A DNA stretch of 64,000 bases, taken from contig NZ_NOZR01000006.1 of assembly GCF_002250655.1 (NCBI RefSeq), positions 1 through 64,000 of the forward strand. The letters are read 5' to 3'. The notes under the pieces were generated by a model. That model saw only the letters and a program-made list of their open reading frames with translations. It was not told where the DNA came from and did not search any database. Positions 53,961 through 63,098 of this stretch are shown here, piece by piece. The position numbers and the translations under genes were made by a program. This stretch comes from Mycolicibacterium sphagni (GTDB lineage Bacteria > Actinomycetota > Actinomycetes > Mycobacteriales > Mycobacteriaceae). Each line of letters starts with the position of its first letter. The first letter of the stretch is position 1.

Positions 53961-55054
53961 TCCGCCGCGGCGGCGATTCGTTCGTCGGTTGCGGTCAGAG
54001 CCATCCGAACGTGCTGGGCACCCCGAGCTCCGTAGAACTCCCCGGGCGCCACCAAAATGCCACGCTGGGCCAGCCAGGACAGTGTCGTCCGGCAGGGCTC
54101 ACCGCGAGTGGCCCACAAGTACAGTCCTGCCTCGGAATGGTCGACGGTGAAACCCGCCGATCGCACGGCGGCAAGCAAGACATCGCGGCGGCGCGCGTAG
54201 CGCTGCCGCTGTTCGATTTCATGAGCATCGTCGTCGAGCGCGGCCACCATCGCGGCCTGCACCGGCGTCGGCACCATCATCCCGGCGTGCTTACGCACAG
54301 CCAGCAGCTCGGCGACCACATCGGGGTCGCCGGCGACGAAGCCCGCGCGATACCCCGCCAGCGACGAGGTCTTCGACAGCGAGTGCACGGCCAGTAGGCC
54401 GGTGTGGTCACCACCGCTGACCGAGGAATGCAGCACCGAGGTCGGCTCTTCCTCCCACGCCAGACCCAGGTAGCACTCGTCGGACACCACGAGTGCGCCC
54501 CGCTCGCGAGCCCATTCGATGACCTTGCGCAGGTGGTCGCGGCCCAGCACCTTGCCCGTCGGGTTGCTCGGGGAGTTGATGAACACCACCGCGGGCGACT
54601 CGGGGCCGAGCTGGGTGACCGAATCGGCCGGGATCACCGTGGCGCCGGCCAGCCGGGCGGCCACGTCATAGGTCGGATACGCCAATTCGGGGACCACGAC
54701 GACGTCGTCGGCGCCCAGACCCAGCAGGGTCGGCAGCCATGCGATCAGCTCTTTGGTGCCGATCACCGGCAACACCGCCTGCTCGGCCAGCCCGGTGATG
54801 CCGTAGCGACGATGCAGCGCGGCCACCGCCGACGCCCGCAGCGCCGGCGTCCCCGCAGTGGTCGGATAGCCCGGTGCGCTACTGGCCGCGGCGAGGGCTT
54901 CGCGGATGACGGGAGCCACCTCGTCCACCGGCGTCCCCACCGACAGGTCGACGATGCCGCCCGGGTGAGCCCGCGCGGTGGCCGTCACCTCGGCGAGGGT
55001 GTCCCACGGAAATACGGGCAGCGCCGCCGAAACAGGCCGGCGACGCGCGCGCAA
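53948..55054 (-). CDS. dapC: Succinyldiaminopimelate aminotransferase (DapC-type)
   Basis: A 368-residue class I/II aminotransferase: PLP Lys in HSLSKTSSLAGYRAG, the NSPSNPTGKVL strand, and DECYLGLAW. It is the actinobacterial DapC type (Rv1178 position), making N-succinyl-LL-diaminopimelate between DapD and DapE. Start is TTG 55054, 14 bases after fdxC. A second aminotransferase elsewhere could share this role. Confidence 0.87.
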   Translation of the reverse strand: MRARRRPVSAALPVFPWDTLAEVTATARAHPGGIVDLSVGTPVDEVAPVIREALAAASSAPGYPTTAGTPALRASAVAALHRRYGITGLAEQAVLPVIGTKELIAWLPTLLGLGADDVVVVPELAYPTYDVAARLAGATVIPADSVTQLGPESPAVVFINSPSNPTGKVLGRDHLRKVIEWARERGALVVSDECYLGLAWEEEPTSVLHSSVSGGDHTGLLAVHSLSKTSSLAGYRAGFVAGDPDVVAELLAVRKHAGMMVPTPVQAAMVAALDDDAHEIEQRQRYARRRDVLLAAVRSAGFTVDHSEAGLYLWATRGEPCRTTLSWLAQRGILVAPGEFYGARGAQHVRMALTATDERIAAAAERLS

Positions 55055-55068
55055 CGGGATGTGAGCCG

Positions 55069-55392
55069 TCAGTCCTCTTCCTTCGGCGGCAGGTCCTTGA
55101 CCGACTGCGGGTCGTTGTCGGTCTGGCCGACCTTCGAGGCGCCGCCGGGCGAACCGAGCTCAGCGAAGAAGTCGGCGTTGATCTGGGTGTACTGCGACCA
55201 CTGATCCGGAACGTCGTCCTCGTAGTAGATCGCCTCGACAGGGCAGACCGGCTCGCATGCGCCGCAGTCGACGCACTCGTCGGGGTGGATGTACAGCATG
55301 CGTGCGCCCTCGTAGATGCAGTCGACGGGGCATTCCTCGATACATGCCTTGTCTTTGATGTCGACGCAGGGTTCGGCAATCGTGTACGTCAC
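55069..55392 (-). CDS. fdxC: Ferredoxin FdxC (7Fe-8S type)
   Basis: A 107-residue ferredoxin. Cluster-binding Cys are at 9, 17 and 21 plus 25 in CVDIKDKACIEECPVDC, and at 40, 43, 46 in CVDCGACEPVCP with a following Cys50, giving a [3Fe-4S]/[4Fe-4S] pair. GTG 55392 has GAGGAG upstream. The tail is acidic/charged. It supplies electrons for cytochrome P450s or other enzymes; it precedes dapC on the same strand. Confidence 0.95.
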   Translation of the reverse strand: MTYTIAEPCVDIKDKACIEECPVDCIYEGARMLYIHPDECVDCGACEPVCPVEAIYYEDDVPDQWSQYTQINADFFAELGSPGGASKVGQTDNDPQSVKDLPPKEED

Positions 55393-55615
55393 TGAGGTTC
55401 TCCTCGGTCTGTGCTCTCTGTGTGGCTGTGTGCTTCGCGCGGGCGCTGGGAACGCCTAGTATCCGATGCCGGTCGCCGGATAGCCGAGTCAGTGTGCCCT
55501 AACTTGTCGGGTACCCAGTCCCCAGTCCACTCAGTGTTCCGCGCGGTAACTGATACTAGACGTTTCGTATATTAACTAGCTACAGCAACAGATGCCGTGA
55601 CGACAACGCCGATGT

Positions 55616-56443
55616 CTACCGCAAGGCCCGCCCGAATATCGCCAGGAATGGCCGGTGGCCGGCACGGCCGTCCCGACGTGTGGGCATGCTCTCCCGCGAT
55701 GCTCGGTACCACTCGTCGCGGGCCACCGTCCCGAGATCCAGCCGTCGTCCGCAGAGCGTGGCCAGCGTGTGCAGAAGCACTGTCCCGGTACGCCCGTTTC
55801 CTTCACGAAACGGGTGGATTCTGTTGTATTCGGCATACAGACCCGACATCTCGTACGCCAAACCCGGAATGTCCAGGTCGTGGCTTTCGGCTACCAGCTG
55901 CCGCGCAGCGCGCTCGACCGCCGACACCGCGTGGGCGATACTCGACTGCCACGCGAAGGCCGTGTCACCACGGCGCAGCTCAACTGTCCGGTAATTCCCC
56001 GCCCAGGCGTAGACGTCGGCGAATACATGCTGGTGCAGGCGTCCGACGTCGAGGTCAGCGGTCGTCACATCACCATCGATCAGCTTGATGTGCCACTGCA
56101 CCAGTCGAGCCGCCGTGCAGACGAACTCCAGCTCGCGCAACTGCTCAGCGTCAAAGACGCCGAAATTGTTGCGCAGCACCGAGGTTCCGGGAATCAGGTA
56201 CGGACGCCGGCGCCGGAATATCCGTCTGGGACGGGGATCACGGATCCTCTGGATGTCCTTGAGGTAGCGGGCGAGGTAGTCACCGAACGACATCTGCGCG
56301 CCTGCCAGAGCGACCAGGTCGGCGACGTGGTCCGTGGTCGGCTGCCAGCCCTCGAGCCGCTCCGCCGCGACCGCCTGGTTGATCGCATGGCGCAGCGGTT
56401 CCGCCACCCCGCCGAACGCATTGAGGCTGTCGGTCACCGTCAC
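55616..56443 (-). CDS. Fic-family protein with N-terminal antitoxin-like segment
   Basis: A 275-residue protein from GTG 56443, which overlaps the stop of the upstream gene (GTGA). Residues ~15-60 (REDUCED VbhA-like pattern: INQAVAAERLEGWQP then MSFGDYLARYL) resemble Fic-inhibiting VbhA antitoxins, but the inhibitory Ser/Thr of [ST]xxxEG is Ala27 before Glu31-Gly32. The Fic motif at 210-219 is HPFREGNGRT; the usual final Arg three residues later is Thr. Fic enzymes transfer AMP or other groups to targets. With the upstream nucleotidyltransferase it forms a two-gene unit. Activity is uncertain. Confidence 0.85.
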   Translation of the reverse strand: MTVTDSLNAFGGVAEPLRHAINQAVAAERLEGWQPTTDHVADLVALAGAQMSFGDYLARYLKDIQRIRDPRPRRIFRRRRPYLIPGTSVLRNNFGVFDAEQLRELEFVCTAARLVQWHIKLIDGDVTTADLDVGRLHQHVFADVYAWAGNYRTVELRRGDTAFAWQSSIAHAVSAVERAARQLVAESHDLDIPGLAYEMSGLYAEYNRIHPFREGNGRTGTVLLHTLATLCGRRLDLGTVARDEWYRASRESMPTRRDGRAGHRPFLAIFGRALR

Positions 56444-57492
56444 TGAACTCCCGGTGTGTTCGCCAGGTAGCTCAACTTCCGCCGAATCCCTGCCACCTCG
56501 CGGGCGATGGCTCGCAACTGCGCCCGCTGATGGGGTGCCAGGTCCGCCAGCGCGACAGTGTCGGTAGGACGCTGCCCGGAGATCCAGGCAGCGCAACGAC
56601 TCTGCCAGCGAAACCGGAGCAAATGCAGAAAGCAGTCATCCAGGGTCGATGCATCGTCAGAATCGAGAACGTTGCGCTCAGCCGCATCAGCCAGGCGGGC
56701 CGGCGTAGACAGCGCCGACGACCCCGCCGATAACGCCGCCCATCGGGCGGTCTTGACGATGGGATCGATCGCCGCAAGTTTGAGGTCGACGGTATCGGCA
56801 CCCAGAGCGAACGTGCGTAACCGGGACGGAAAGGTCGTTCGCGCGGCCGTCGCGTCCTGCAGCATCCACCGCAGGGCGTGCGGGTTAGTCGCGATGGCAG
56901 CCAAACTCGTTGTGCGCAAGATACTTTCGGAAATTCGCATCGCACTGAAGACGGCTTCTGAGTCGGCGACGATCCCGGTCATCACCACACCCCGGTCTTC
57001 GCGCGGCGAGTCCACCCACCGCCCGATGCTCTCCGACCAGCTGCCCAGCCTGCGACAGAATCGCGATCGGCTGGCAAGAACACCATTGGCGTCGCCACGG
57101 ATGCCGCAACGGTCGAGCAACCCGTGCACTTCGGCGGCCAGTTCCTGCGCGGCCGTCTTGGCGTCTGCGTCGACGTCGTCACCCAGCGCGACGAGGGTTT
57201 CCACATCCGAACCGGGGACCGCCTCCCCGCGGGCGACGCTGCCCGAGACGAACCACGTCCACGCTATCGAGCGGTCAGCAGTGGTCAATCGCACCGCGGC
57301 GGCGACACCATGGCGCAGAACCGCAGACCAGTTGGCCGCGTTGCCCATGGCCGGGGTGGACGCCCGCGACTCGCCCACGATCAGCGTTCGCGCCCAGTCC
57401 AATCCGGCGCGCAGCGAGGGCTCTCCGTCGGCGCGATCGATCGCGGCGAGGGCAGCAGCGATATCAGCGCCCGGAGGCAACTCGACGGCCAT
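56440..57492 (-). CDS. DUF294-type putative nucleotidyltransferase
   Basis: A 350-residue protein. The nucleotidyltransferase motif is at residues 84-98: GSVARGEAVPGSDVE, with Asp96 and Glu98 as metal ligands. The substrate-binding region follows (RTTFPSRLRTF ... AIAREVAGIRRKL). The third conserved acidic site, usually in a DxR strand before a Gly-Asp turn, appears changed to VVMTGIVADSE, so catalysis may be impaired. It starts at ATG 57492 and overlaps the Fic gene by four bases. A role with Fic in protein modification or toxin control is inference. Confidence 0.75.
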   Translation of the reverse strand: MAVELPPGADIAAALAAIDRADGEPSLRAGLDWARTLIVGESRASTPAMGNAANWSAVLRHGVAAAVRLTTADRSIAWTWFVSGSVARGEAVPGSDVETLVALGDDVDADAKTAAQELAAEVHGLLDRCGIRGDANGVLASRSRFCRRLGSWSESIGRWVDSPREDRGVVMTGIVADSEAVFSAMRISESILRTTSLAAIATNPHALRWMLQDATAARTTFPSRLRTFALGADTVDLKLAAIDPIVKTARWAALSAGSSALSTPARLADAAERNVLDSDDASTLDDCFLHLLRFRWQSRCAAWISGQRPTDTVALADLAPHQRAQLRAIAREVAGIRRKLSYLANTPGVQ

Positions 57493-57607
57493 GCCGTCGA
57501 TTGTCTCCCGCGCACTCGGTGGTCACACGGTGGTGACGTCGACGAAACCGCACCGCCCCACGGCAAGGCTAATTTTCATCGTCTGACCACGAGACGAGGA
57601 GCGCTGC

Positions 57608-59140
57608 ATGACCGCCACATTCGACCCTGCGATCTCGTCGCAGGAAGACGCATCGACACTCGAAGAGCTCGGCTACACCCAGGAGTTGCACCGTGGCATC
57701 GGCGGGTACGCGGCCTTCGCGTCCGGCTTCTCCTTCGTCTCGATCCTGACGACCGTATTCGCCTTCTTCCCGTTAGGTTTTGCGCTCGGCGGCCCGGCAT
57801 TCTTTTTCACCTGGCCGATCGTCTTCGTCTGCCAATTCTGCGTCTGCCTGATCTTTGCGGAACTGTCGGGCAAGTTTCCGGTCGCCGGCGCCATCTACCA
57901 ATGGTCTAGGCGGCTCGCCGGTAACGCCGTCGGCTGGTTTGCCGGCTGGTTCATGCTGATCGGCTATATCGTCTCGATCGCCGCCCTCGCCATCGCCATG
58001 CAGACTGTGCTGCCGCCGATCTGGAGTGGATTCCAGCTCGTCGGGACCGACATCGATCCGCTCTCCGTCGACGGCGCCACCAACGGGATCATCCTCGGCA
58101 GCATCACGATCATCCTGTGCACCATCATCAGCGCCGCCGGTGTGCGGTTCATGGCCCGGATCACAGTCACCGGCGTGACGATCGAGATCGTCGGCGTGGT
58201 GCTGATCATCATCGCGATGTTCGTCAAGGCCGAGCGTTCACCCGCACAGGCCGTGCTGGACACCGGCGGACACGGCTCCGGCATCCAGTACCTTCCCGCC
58301 TTTTTGGCCTCGATGTTGATGGCCGCCTACGTTATGTACGGATTCGACAGCGCCGCAGAGCTTTCCGAGGAGACCAAGGATCCCCGCCGGACCGCACCCA
58401 AGGCCATCGTCAACGCGCTACTGGTGTCGTTCGTCGGCGGCGGCCTGATGATCCTGGCCGCGCTGATGTCGGCGCCCACCCTCGGTGACGACCTGGCCAC
58501 CGGCGGTATGGCCTGGATCATCCAGAGCCAGCTCAGCACCTGGCTGGGCAAGACCTTGCTGGCGCTGGTCGCCGTCGCGATGTTCTCGGCAACGCTGGCT
58601 ATCCAGGCCTCGGCCTCACGGGTGATGTTCTCCATGGCCCGCGACAATCGGCTGCCGTTCGGGAAGTTCCTGTCCCAGGTCAACAAGCGCACCGGCACCC
58701 CCGTCATCACCGGTGTCACGGTCAGCGTGCTGGCTATCGGTGTGCTGCTGGTCAACCTCGGACAGGCCAGCGTCTTTGCTGCGATCGCATCGGTGTCCGT
58801 CGTGATCGTCTATCTCGCTTATCTGATGGTGACGGTGCCCGCGCTCATCCATCGACTGCGCGGCACAAGCCTGTCGTACGGGCCGCCCGTCATGGATCTC
58901 GGGAAATGGGGCATCCCCGTCAACCTCATCGCGGTGGTGCTGGGCACGCTGTTGGTGATCAACATCGGCTGGCCGCGCCAAGAGGTCTACAACCCAACGG
59001 GCGATTCGTGGTTCCTGCAGTACTTCGCCGCCATCTTCGTCGCGATAACGCTTGTCATCGGTTATTGGGCATACCGCGTGGTCAAGGACCGCGAAGGCGC
59101 ACCCGACCCGGTCGACGCGCTGGTGAAAACGAAGAAGTAG
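57608..59140 (+). CDS. APC-family amino-acid/amine permease
   Basis: A 510-residue membrane protein with about 12 transmembrane helices: N-terminal EELGYTQELHRGIGGYAAFA, the GFALGGPAFFFTWP helix break, YVMYGFDSAAELSEETKDPR, and IQASASRVMFSMARDNRLPF. This is the amino-acid/amine transporter pattern of the ACT subgroup. GAGGAG lies seven bases before the ATG. The ureohydrolase gene starts six bases after its stop, so it likely imports that enzyme's substrate. Confidence 0.87.
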   Translation: MTATFDPAISSQEDASTLEELGYTQELHRGIGGYAAFASGFSFVSILTTVFAFFPLGFALGGPAFFFTWPIVFVCQFCVCLIFAELSGKFPVAGAIYQWSRRLAGNAVGWFAGWFMLIGYIVSIAALAIAMQTVLPPIWSGFQLVGTDIDPLSVDGATNGIILGSITIILCTIISAAGVRFMARITVTGVTIEIVGVVLIIIAMFVKAERSPAQAVLDTGGHGSGIQYLPAFLASMLMAAYVMYGFDSAAELSEETKDPRRTAPKAIVNALLVSFVGGGLMILAALMSAPTLGDDLATGGMAWIIQSQLSTWLGKTLLALVAVAMFSATLAIQASASRVMFSMARDNRLPFGKFLSQVNKRTGTPVITGVTVSVLAIGVLLVNLGQASVFAAIASVSVVIVYLAYLMVTVPALIHRLRGTSLSYGPPVMDLGKWGIPVNLIAVVLGTLLVINIGWPRQEVYNPTGDSWFLQYFAAIFVAITLVIGYWAYRVVKDREGAPDPVDALVKTKK

Positions 59141-59146
59141 CCGACG

Positions 59147-60295
59147 ATGTCCCATGAACCGGATCAATCCCTGCCGAATGCCGAAGGCGCCTGGGCCCAG
59201 CAGGCCGAGGCCAGGCTTTCCGACCGCAGACTACGCGAGGAAATCGACCGCGGTCTGAGCTACGGCCTGCATGCCGCCCCGACGATCAACGATCGCACCA
59301 TCTCGACATTCGTCCGCGGCGAGAAGCCGCACTTCGCCGGGGAGCGGGGCACATTTCTCAAGTGCCCGTTCATCGAGGACGTCAACGAGGTCGGCGACGC
59401 CGAGGTCGCGATCTTCGGTGTCCCCCTCGACGCCGGCGCCACCTACCGGCCCGGCACCCGGTTCGGCCCACAAGGAATCCGACGCTCGACAAACCTGTTC
59501 GGTACCTACAACTACGAGTCCGGCGTGGATCTACGCGAGCAGCTCAACATGGTCGACATCGGCGATGTGTTCACGATCCCGGGCAATTTGGAGAAATCGT
59601 TCGACCAGATCAGCCAAGCCATGGCACATGTCGTCCAGAAGGGCGTCATGCCGATCGTGCTCGGCGGCGACCACTCGATCGGCTTCCCCACCATCCGCGG
59701 CTTGGCGCCCTACCTGGACGGCAACGTCGGCATCATCCACTTCGACCGCCACGTCGACACCCAGGAAACGGACCTCGACGAGCGGATGCACACCACCCCT
59801 TGGTTCCACGCCACCAACATCAAGAACGCACCCGCGACCAATCTGGTCCAGATCGGCATCGGCGGTTGGCAGAGCCCCCGCGAAGGTGTCAAAGTGGGCC
59901 GGGAACGCAAGTCGACGGTGATCACCGTCGGCGATGTCGAACGGGTCGGTATCGAAAAGATCGCCGAGATCGCGCTCGAGGTGGCCTGGAAAGACGCCAA
60001 GGCGGTGTACCTGTCGTTCGACATCGACGTCATCGACGCCGGATTCGTGCCGGGCACCGGCTGGCCGGAGCCCGGCGGGCTACTGCCGCGCGAAGCGCTC
60101 AACCTGGTCAAGATGATCTCCGCGCCCGGGCTGGCCGGCATCGAGGTGGTCGAGTGCTCTCCGCCGTATGACTGGGCGGAGCAGACCGCGTTGCTGAGCT
60201 CGCGGGTGATCCTCGACAGCCTGGCCGCGCAGGTCAGTTCAGGCAAGCTGGGCAACAAGGCCGCCGCGGCCAACCGCCCTGCCTGGGGTCCGTAG
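59147..60295 (+). CDS. Ureohydrolase: agmatinase-family, possibly guanidinase
   Basis: A 382-residue member of the arginase/agmatinase family with metal ligands in GGDHSIGFP, HFDRHVDTQE and SFDIDVIDAGF. It is longer than usual agmatinases because of an N-terminal extension of about 75 residues. The segments FDRHVDTQETDLDERMH, PWFHATN and GTGWPEPGG look, from memory, more like Ni-dependent guanidine hydrolase (Synechocystis Sll1077, GdmH) than like agmatinase SpeB. The enzyme would release urea from a guanidino compound. It is co-transcribed with the APC permease. Confidence 0.85.
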   Translation: MSHEPDQSLPNAEGAWAQQAEARLSDRRLREEIDRGLSYGLHAAPTINDRTISTFVRGEKPHFAGERGTFLKCPFIEDVNEVGDAEVAIFGVPLDAGATYRPGTRFGPQGIRRSTNLFGTYNYESGVDLREQLNMVDIGDVFTIPGNLEKSFDQISQAMAHVVQKGVMPIVLGGDHSIGFPTIRGLAPYLDGNVGIIHFDRHVDTQETDLDERMHTTPWFHATNIKNAPATNLVQIGIGGWQSPREGVKVGRERKSTVITVGDVERVGIEKIAEIALEVAWKDAKAVYLSFDIDVIDAGFVPGTGWPEPGGLLPREALNLVKMISAPGLAGIEVVECSPPYDWAEQTALLSSRVILDSLAAQVSSGKLGNKAAAANRPAWGP

Positions 60296-60299
60296 CGAG

Positions 60300-62879
60300 T
60301 CAGGCTGCGCGGTCGGCGTAGGTCGTCGTGCGCTGCCGCGCCGGGCGACCGATGCCCTCGGCGATGGCGATAAGCTCCTCGACCGATTTCGCCGAACCAT
60401 TCTCCGAACCGGCCATCCTCGAGATGGTCTCTTCCATCAAGGTGCCACCGAGGTCGTTGGCGCCACCGGCCAACATCACCTGGGTGCGCTCGACACCAAG
60501 TTTTACCCAGCTGGTCTGGATGTTGGAGATCCTGCCGTGCAACATGATTCGCGCCAGCGCATGCACAGCGCGGTTATCGCGATGCGTCGGTCCCGGCCGG
60601 GCACCGCCGGCCAGGTACAGCGGCGAGCTCTGGTGCACGAACGGCAGCGGGACGAACTCGGTGAAACCGCCGGTGCGGTCCTGGATGTCGCGCAGCACGT
60701 TGAGGTGCCCGACCCAGTGCCGCGGGGTGTCGACGTGGCCGTACATCATCGTCGAGCTGGACCGCAGGCCGACCTCGTGCGCGGTGCTGACCACCTCGAT
60801 CCACATCGACGTCGGCAGCTTGCCTTTGGTGAGCACCCAGCGCACCTCGTCGTCGAGGATCTCGGCCGCCGTGCCGGGAATGGAGCCGAGGCCGGCTTCC
60901 CGCAATGCGGTCAACCACTCCCGAATACTCAAGCCGCTCTTGGTGACTCCGTTGGCGATCTCCATCGGCGAGAACGCGTGCACGTGCATGGACGGCACCC
61001 GCGCCTTGACCGCGCGCACCAGGTCGGCGTAACCGGTGACGGGCAGCTCGGGGTCGATGCCGCCCTGCATGCACACCTCGGTCGCACCGGCGACGTGCGC
61101 CTCCCAGGCGCGGTCGGCAACCTCGTCGGTGGACAGCGAGTAAGCGTCGGCGTCGCCCTTGCGTTGGGCGAAGGCACAGAACCGGCAACCCGTGTAGCAG
61201 ATATTGGTGAAGTTGATATTGCGGTTGACGACGAACGTGACATCGTCGCCTACGGCGTCCCTGCGAAGCGAATCTGCCAGTGCGGCAACGGCATCCATCG
61301 CGGGCCCATCCGCGGTGGCCAGCGCAAAATACTCGTCGTCGGTGCACCCGGCGGGATCCCGTTCGGCGGAGCGCAACGCGGCCAGCACGTCGGTGTCGAG
61401 CCGTTCGGGCGCCCGGGCGGCGAGCTCGTGCACCTTCTCGCGGATGGACTCCCAGTCGCCGAACGCACTACCCAGATCGCTGCGGGTCTCGGTCAGCCGG
61501 CCCTCGCTGTCGATCGCCGTGTGCAGGTCCGTGCGCCCCAGCGATTCGGTCGCCTCGTCGGGCTCCTGCCATGGGCGACCTACCGGATTCACGTCGAGGG
61601 CGTAGCCGGTCTCAGGGTCGGCCAACGCCTCGACATGTCCCTGCACACGCGGGTCGATCCAGGCTGCACCGGCCTGCACGTACTGCGGCTGAGCCGTGAG
61701 ACGCTGCACCAGGTCGTAACCCGCCTCGGCGGTCACCGCAGCGAGGTCTTCGAGAGCGGGCCAGGGCCGTTCGGGGTTGACGTGATCGGGCGTCAGCGGT
61801 GACACGCCGCCCCAGTCGTCGACGCCGGCACCGATCAGGGCCAGGCATTCCTCCCGCGACACCAGATTCGGCGGGGCCTGGATGCGCACCTTGGGCCCCA
61901 TCACCAGGCGGGTCACCGCCAGGCTGGCCAGGAAGTCGTCGATACCGGTATCTGGCACCGAGGCCATCGCGGTGTGGTCCTTGGCGCGGAAGTTCTGCAC
62001 GATCACTTCCTGAACGTGGCCAAATTCCTTGTGCGACCGCCGGATAGCGTGAATGGTCTCGGCACGCTCGGTCAGCGTCTCGCCGATACCGACCAGCAGA
62101 CCGGTGGTGAAGGGAACTGAAAGTCTGCCGGCGTCATCCAGCGTGCGCAGCCGCACCGCGGGATCCTTGTCGGGGCTGCCGTAATGGGCCTCGCCCTTGG
62201 TCTCGAATAACCGCCGGGACGTGGTCTCGAGCATCATGCCCATCGACGGCGCCACCGGTTTGAGCCGGGACAGCTCCGACCAGCTCATCACGCCAGGATT
62301 CAGATGCGGCAGCAGACCGGTCTCCTCGAGTACCCGGATCGCCATCGCCCGCACATAGTCCAGCGTCGAGTCGTAGCCCCGTTCGTCGAGCCACTGTCGC
62401 GCCTCGTCCCAACGCGCCTCCGGACGGTCGCCGAGGGTGAACAAGGCTTCTTTGCAACCCAATTCGGCGCCGCGACGCGCAACGTCGAGAATTTCGTCGG
62501 GCTCCATGAACATGCCCTTGCCCTCGGCGCGCAGCTTGCCGGGCACCGTGACGAACGTGCAGTAGTGGCAGGTGTCGCGGCACAGGTGAGTCACCGGGAT
62601 GAACACCTTGCGCGAGTAGCTGACCGGAAGCCGGCCGGTGGCCCCGCGGCGACCGGCGGAGTCCAAACCGGCGTCGCGGACGCGGGCCGCGCTGGCACAC
62701 AGATCCGCGAGATCCTCGCCCCTGGCGGTCATCGCGATCGCCGCTTCGTCGATATTGAGGGCGACGCCATCTCTGGCTCGCCGCAGAACACGTCTCATCG
62801 CGGCAGGCGAGGGAGCTTCAGTCCGCGGCGGAACCACCGGCGTGGGCAGCGGACTACTGGGCTGCGAGTTCAGGGCCAC
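60300..62879 (-). CDS. fbiC: FO synthase FbiC (coenzyme F420 precursor synthesis)
   Basis: An 859-residue fusion of CofG and CofH radical-SAM enzymes. The first [4Fe-4S] site is CRDTCHYC (Cys100, 104, 107) and the second CYTGCRFC near residue 560, each in a TIM-barrel half. It joins tyrosine with the ribityl-aminouracil of riboflavin synthesis to form FO. GTG 62879 has GGGGA before it; the open frame to 62924 is not conserved. Confidence 0.96.
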   Translation of the reverse strand: MALNSQPSSPLPTPVVPPRTEAPSPAAMRRVLRRARDGVALNIDEAAIAMTARGEDLADLCASAARVRDAGLDSAGRRGATGRLPVSYSRKVFIPVTHLCRDTCHYCTFVTVPGKLRAEGKGMFMEPDEILDVARRGAELGCKEALFTLGDRPEARWDEARQWLDERGYDSTLDYVRAMAIRVLEETGLLPHLNPGVMSWSELSRLKPVAPSMGMMLETTSRRLFETKGEAHYGSPDKDPAVRLRTLDDAGRLSVPFTTGLLVGIGETLTERAETIHAIRRSHKEFGHVQEVIVQNFRAKDHTAMASVPDTGIDDFLASLAVTRLVMGPKVRIQAPPNLVSREECLALIGAGVDDWGGVSPLTPDHVNPERPWPALEDLAAVTAEAGYDLVQRLTAQPQYVQAGAAWIDPRVQGHVEALADPETGYALDVNPVGRPWQEPDEATESLGRTDLHTAIDSEGRLTETRSDLGSAFGDWESIREKVHELAARAPERLDTDVLAALRSAERDPAGCTDDEYFALATADGPAMDAVAALADSLRRDAVGDDVTFVVNRNINFTNICYTGCRFCAFAQRKGDADAYSLSTDEVADRAWEAHVAGATEVCMQGGIDPELPVTGYADLVRAVKARVPSMHVHAFSPMEIANGVTKSGLSIREWLTALREAGLGSIPGTAAEILDDEVRWVLTKGKLPTSMWIEVVSTAHEVGLRSSSTMMYGHVDTPRHWVGHLNVLRDIQDRTGGFTEFVPLPFVHQSSPLYLAGGARPGPTHRDNRAVHALARIMLHGRISNIQTSWVKLGVERTQVMLAGGANDLGGTLMEETISRMAGSENGSAKSVEELIAIAEGIGRPARQRTTTYADRAA

Positions 62880-63036
62880 TCCCCGGTAACCCCCGGCAGC
62901 TGGGAAATCATCCGCGCGTCTCACAATCTGAAACTCGGGCGACTGACATGGTCCACACAGTAGTCCTCGCGGTTGACGATGCGAGGACGTGTCTCAGCGA
63001 CCCACAATTACGCGGACACGGCAAAGAAAGTTGTCA

Positions 63037-63052
63037 TGCCGGCTTGCCGGCA
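63037..63052 (+). promoter_or_regulatory. Inverted repeat within a predicted promoter for the exported protein
   Basis: TGCCGGC-TT-GCCGGCA lies between TTGTCA (63031-63036) and TAAATT (63056-63061). The 19-base spacing is long for sigma A, so the promoter is tentative; the dyad could be an operator. Confidence 0.3.
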
Positions 63053-63098
63053 CCGTAAATTGTCAGTGTTAGCTGTAGCCCAAGCAGGGGGTTGTGCC

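Noticed and set aside
55393-55615. Gene in the gap between fdxC and the Fic gene
   Set aside because: No open frame with a ribosome site or recognisable RNA; it probably holds the fdxC promoter, with an AT-rich patch near 55560-55585.
57493-57607. Possible guanidine riboswitch before the APC permease
   Set aside because: Several ACGG/ACGA words occur, but the stems needed for the mini-ykkC or ykkC-III folds do not pair properly.
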